Positions 62,242 through 64,000 of a DNA stretch of 64,000 bases are shown here, one piece after another. The stretch's first letter is position 1. Each line of letters opens with the position of its first letter. The DNA lies in assembly GCA_001579985.1 (NCBI GenBank), contig LRSR01003560.1, positions 1 to 64,000 on the forward strand, written 5' to 3'. The DNA is from Hypsibius dujardini. Lineage: Eukaryota; Tardigrada; Eutardigrada; Parachela; Hypsibiidae. A program made the position numbers and the translations under genes. Under the pieces are notes generated by a model, which had not been told where the DNA came from, made no database searches, and saw only the letters and a list, made by a program, of their open reading frames with translations.

Positions 62242-62383
62242 ACTGCCGCGATTAAACCGGTCACTTTTTTGGCCGGCCAATAAATTATCACCCCCCGGGC
62301 CTGTTCATTTGGTTGACTGTGTGACATCATCACGCGCTTGGTACGGAGGGCGGGGCTAAACTGACCGGTTTAATCGCGGCAGT
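62242..62383. repeat. MITE with ACTGCCGCGATTAAACCGGT terminal inverted repeats
   Basis: The 142-base element has perfect 22-base TIRs ending in 'tgaccggtttaatcgcggc'-agt. It lies in the 3' region of C2 and is missing from unit 1, as is about 80 bases of its surroundings. No target-site duplication could be fixed by eye. Confidence 0.75.
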
Positions 62384-63296
62384 GCAGTACACAATTATAT
62401 CTGTTAGTTATGTTTTTTGGACACGCGATCCGTACACGTGCATTCTCTCGTCTTTTGTAGTCCATAATTTTATTATTATTATTGTGTTATAATGTTTTCG
62501 CAGTGTGTGCGATTGGTTACTTTTGCTGTTATTTCGTATTCCACATGCCGATGGCTTCGCCCTTTTGTTTCACTGGAGTGTTGTGATATATTTATGTTTT
62601 AAATTGCTTTCTTTCTTGGAGTATTTGTATTGAAGAATGACAATCACGCAACGGGCAGATGAATCGAATATATGACTCTTTAACGGCTGTTACCTTTCTG
62701 TCTTGCTGTACATATCAGTCACACACGCCAGCGGAAAAGAAACCGATCCATCTGTATTATTTTGAAACAATGTGCCTTTTTTCGAAAAGCAGACAAACGG
62801 ATAGGCAAACATAGACAAATAGATAGGGAGACAGGGAGACCGGCATGCATTCCTCCCGACAGACAAACTGACAAGCAGGAAGACATCTATACAAGGCAGA
62901 CAGAGCGGAGCTGGCAGACCGACAAAATGAGAAATAGGCACATAGACATATAGAACCACAGACAGACCTACAGATAGACGTACAGATAAACTGGTTTAGC
63001 CATATGGAACGTTTCCCGTATTTCTCCACAAATATTTTCAAACCAAATGAGGCGACTTGGATCAATTTTATTGACCCCGACTGATATACCTTTGTGGTTC
63101 GACGAAATCCTGTGCTGGACTAATCTACACCAAATGACATTTACGTGACTAACTGTAAGTGTGTCGGCTTTTGGTCCGGTTTTTGTAGGTATAGTAGCAG
63201 TAGAAGCGAGAGAACGAAAGAGATCAAATCGAATCTCAAGGAAATCAACAGCCAATCAATTCAAGGCCAAATCAACGAAAGCCCGAATAAAAAGTT
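62384..63296. other. 3' region of unit 2
   Basis: It has AT-rich and CAGA-rich sequence shared with unit 1 (51740-52370), including 'catatggaacgtttcccgta'. A minus-strand AATAAA at about 63064 is also present in unit 1 (about 52154) and may serve the minus-strand gene beyond. No plus-strand coding region is supported. Confidence 0.4.
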
Positions 63297-63617
63297 CTAT
63301 TCATCCGCGCGGAATAATTTCACGTTAGTTTTGTTGAGCTTGTCCTGCAGCGGCAGGAACGCGAAGGTTCCCGGTGTCAACGGTCGCCCCGCCGGAATCG
63401 GCTCCACAATCACCAGCGGAACCCTGGGCGCGGACGGGAGCGTCGACACGTTCACCGCCAAAATCGACGACTCCGTGGATGTTTGTCCTTCAACTGTTTT
63501 TTGCTGCTCGTCGCCGGTCCGGGATGCCAGTGTTTCGATGGGTGCCTTAGTGTCGAGGAAAAAGATTGGCGGACCCGCTGGGGTGTCCGAGGAGCCTCGT
63601 TCCCTAGGGCTCTCCAT
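63297..63617 (-). CDS. Possible minus-strand gene (3' part), function unknown
   Basis: A 106-codon frame from an ATG at 63617 to TGA at 63297 reads MESPRERGSSDTPAGPPIFF, then KAPIETLASRTGDEQQKTVE, PLVIVEPIPAGRPLTPGTFA and ends KLFRADE. The stretch is GC-rich in an AT-rich setting, which points to coding. An acceptor-like CTGCAG at about 63338-63343 would allow a last exon DKLNKTNVKLFRADE in the same frame. The upstream part may lie beyond the window. The plus strand is open as well, so the strand is chosen mainly on the minus-strand poly(A) signal at about 63064. Confidence 0.35.
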   Translation of the reverse strand: MESPRERGSSDTPAGPPIFFLDTKAPIETLASRTGDEQQKTVEGQTSTESSILAVNVSTLPSAPRVPLVIVEPIPAGRPLTPGTFAFLPLQDKLNKTNVKLFRADE

Positions 63618-64000
63618 GACATGGGCGTGAACTGGGACGAGCAGGGAGGGTATTAAGATAGACGTGTTGAGCTAGAAAGACCATAAAATCGTCAATGTCT
63701 GTTTATCTATTTGTCTGAATGTCTCTGTCCGTTTCTCTTTTTCTCCCCAATCTAGTCGTTTGATTGTCTAACGGTCTGTCTTTCTGTATGTATAAGAACA
63801 GTATGTCAGTCTGCCTGTCGTCGGTGCAAAACAGTCAATAATTCAAATCACTGCTGGGTCTAACCGGCACCTCGTTGAGTTGATTGGATTTAACATTTCA
63901 AACTGATGCGATACCATCAAAAACAATCTTTTGTTATGAGTGAAATGCGTTTGCTTTGTCAAGATTCAAACAAGGTTTGAATATTTCGAAACACAGATAG
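63618..64000. other. Window end, nothing supported
   Basis: TCTG-type words near 63700-63820 and AT-rich sequence; no coding signal. Confidence 0.35.

Larger units (their letters stand above)
53767..63281. repeat. Tandem duplication unit 2 (fused gene C2)
   Basis: It repeats unit 1 from the upstream region (53767 corresponds to 41089) to 63281. Main differences: the segment matching about 43530-46290 is missing and replaced by about 480 unrelated or microsatellite-derived bases (56450-56935); no foldback element in the intron at 59664; extra Thr-rich coding at 61010-61200 and 61579-61662; and a MITE at 62242. Confidence 0.9.

Overview
This is eukaryotic, animal-type genomic DNA: genes with many short GT-AG introns, TATA boxes, AATAAA signals, secreted and membrane proteins, and long non-coding stretches full of hairpin (MITE-like) repeats. 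An ecdysozoan invertebrate such as a tardigrade is my best guess from the mix of a cathepsin D-like protease, GH18 protein, Gly/Tyr- and Gln-rich secreted proteins and a divergent GPCR, but the species is not proven by the sequence. I see no rRNA, tRNA, CRISPR array, bacterial operon, or recognisable retroviral, LTR or Polinton remains.

Layout. (1) 359-5352 (+): 3' part of an alpha-arrestin gene; its largest intron holds foldback repeats. (2) 9290-13131 (+): complete 12-exon cathepsin D-like aspartic protease (423 aa), with 26-nt and 18-nt exons. (3) 15889-20338 (+): four-exon class A-like GPCR (337 aa) with a possible second 3' terminal exon at 21402-21467. (4) 23895-29394 (-): two paralogous Gln-rich secreted proteins sharing an exact FFDPSAVGTGR motif; a possible tiny gene at 30696 (+); and a Gly/Tyr-rich secreted protein at 32100-32828 (-). 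(5) 34370-39300: a long inverted repeat that flanks a GH18 chitinase-like gene (35878-38401, -). (6) 39720-40136 (-): a fragment that may be a serine-protease homologue.

(7) 41089-63281 is the most unusual region: a tandem duplication of about 11 kb units, (+) strand. Unit 1 has two genes, A1 (signal peptide + Thr-rich stalk + membrane anchor) and B1 (its own signal-peptide exon + two Ig-like domains + one FN3-like domain). In unit 2 about 2.7 kb covering the end of A and the start of B is gone, so the phase-1 exons of A can splice straight onto the Ig exons. This gives one predicted 886-residue mucin-Ig-Ig-FN3-mucin-TM receptor (C2). In unit 1, B1 has lost the second Thr-rich region and reaches a stop before its transmembrane exon, so it should be secreted. 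The locus thus seems to hold a split membrane/soluble pair beside a fused receptor. Exons are much better conserved between the units than introns, which are packed with CAGA/TCTG tetranucleotide repeats. Each unit ends against a GC-rich stretch that looks coding on the minus strand.

All exon boundaries were read by eye from splice signals, phase and protein similarity; no alignment or search was run.
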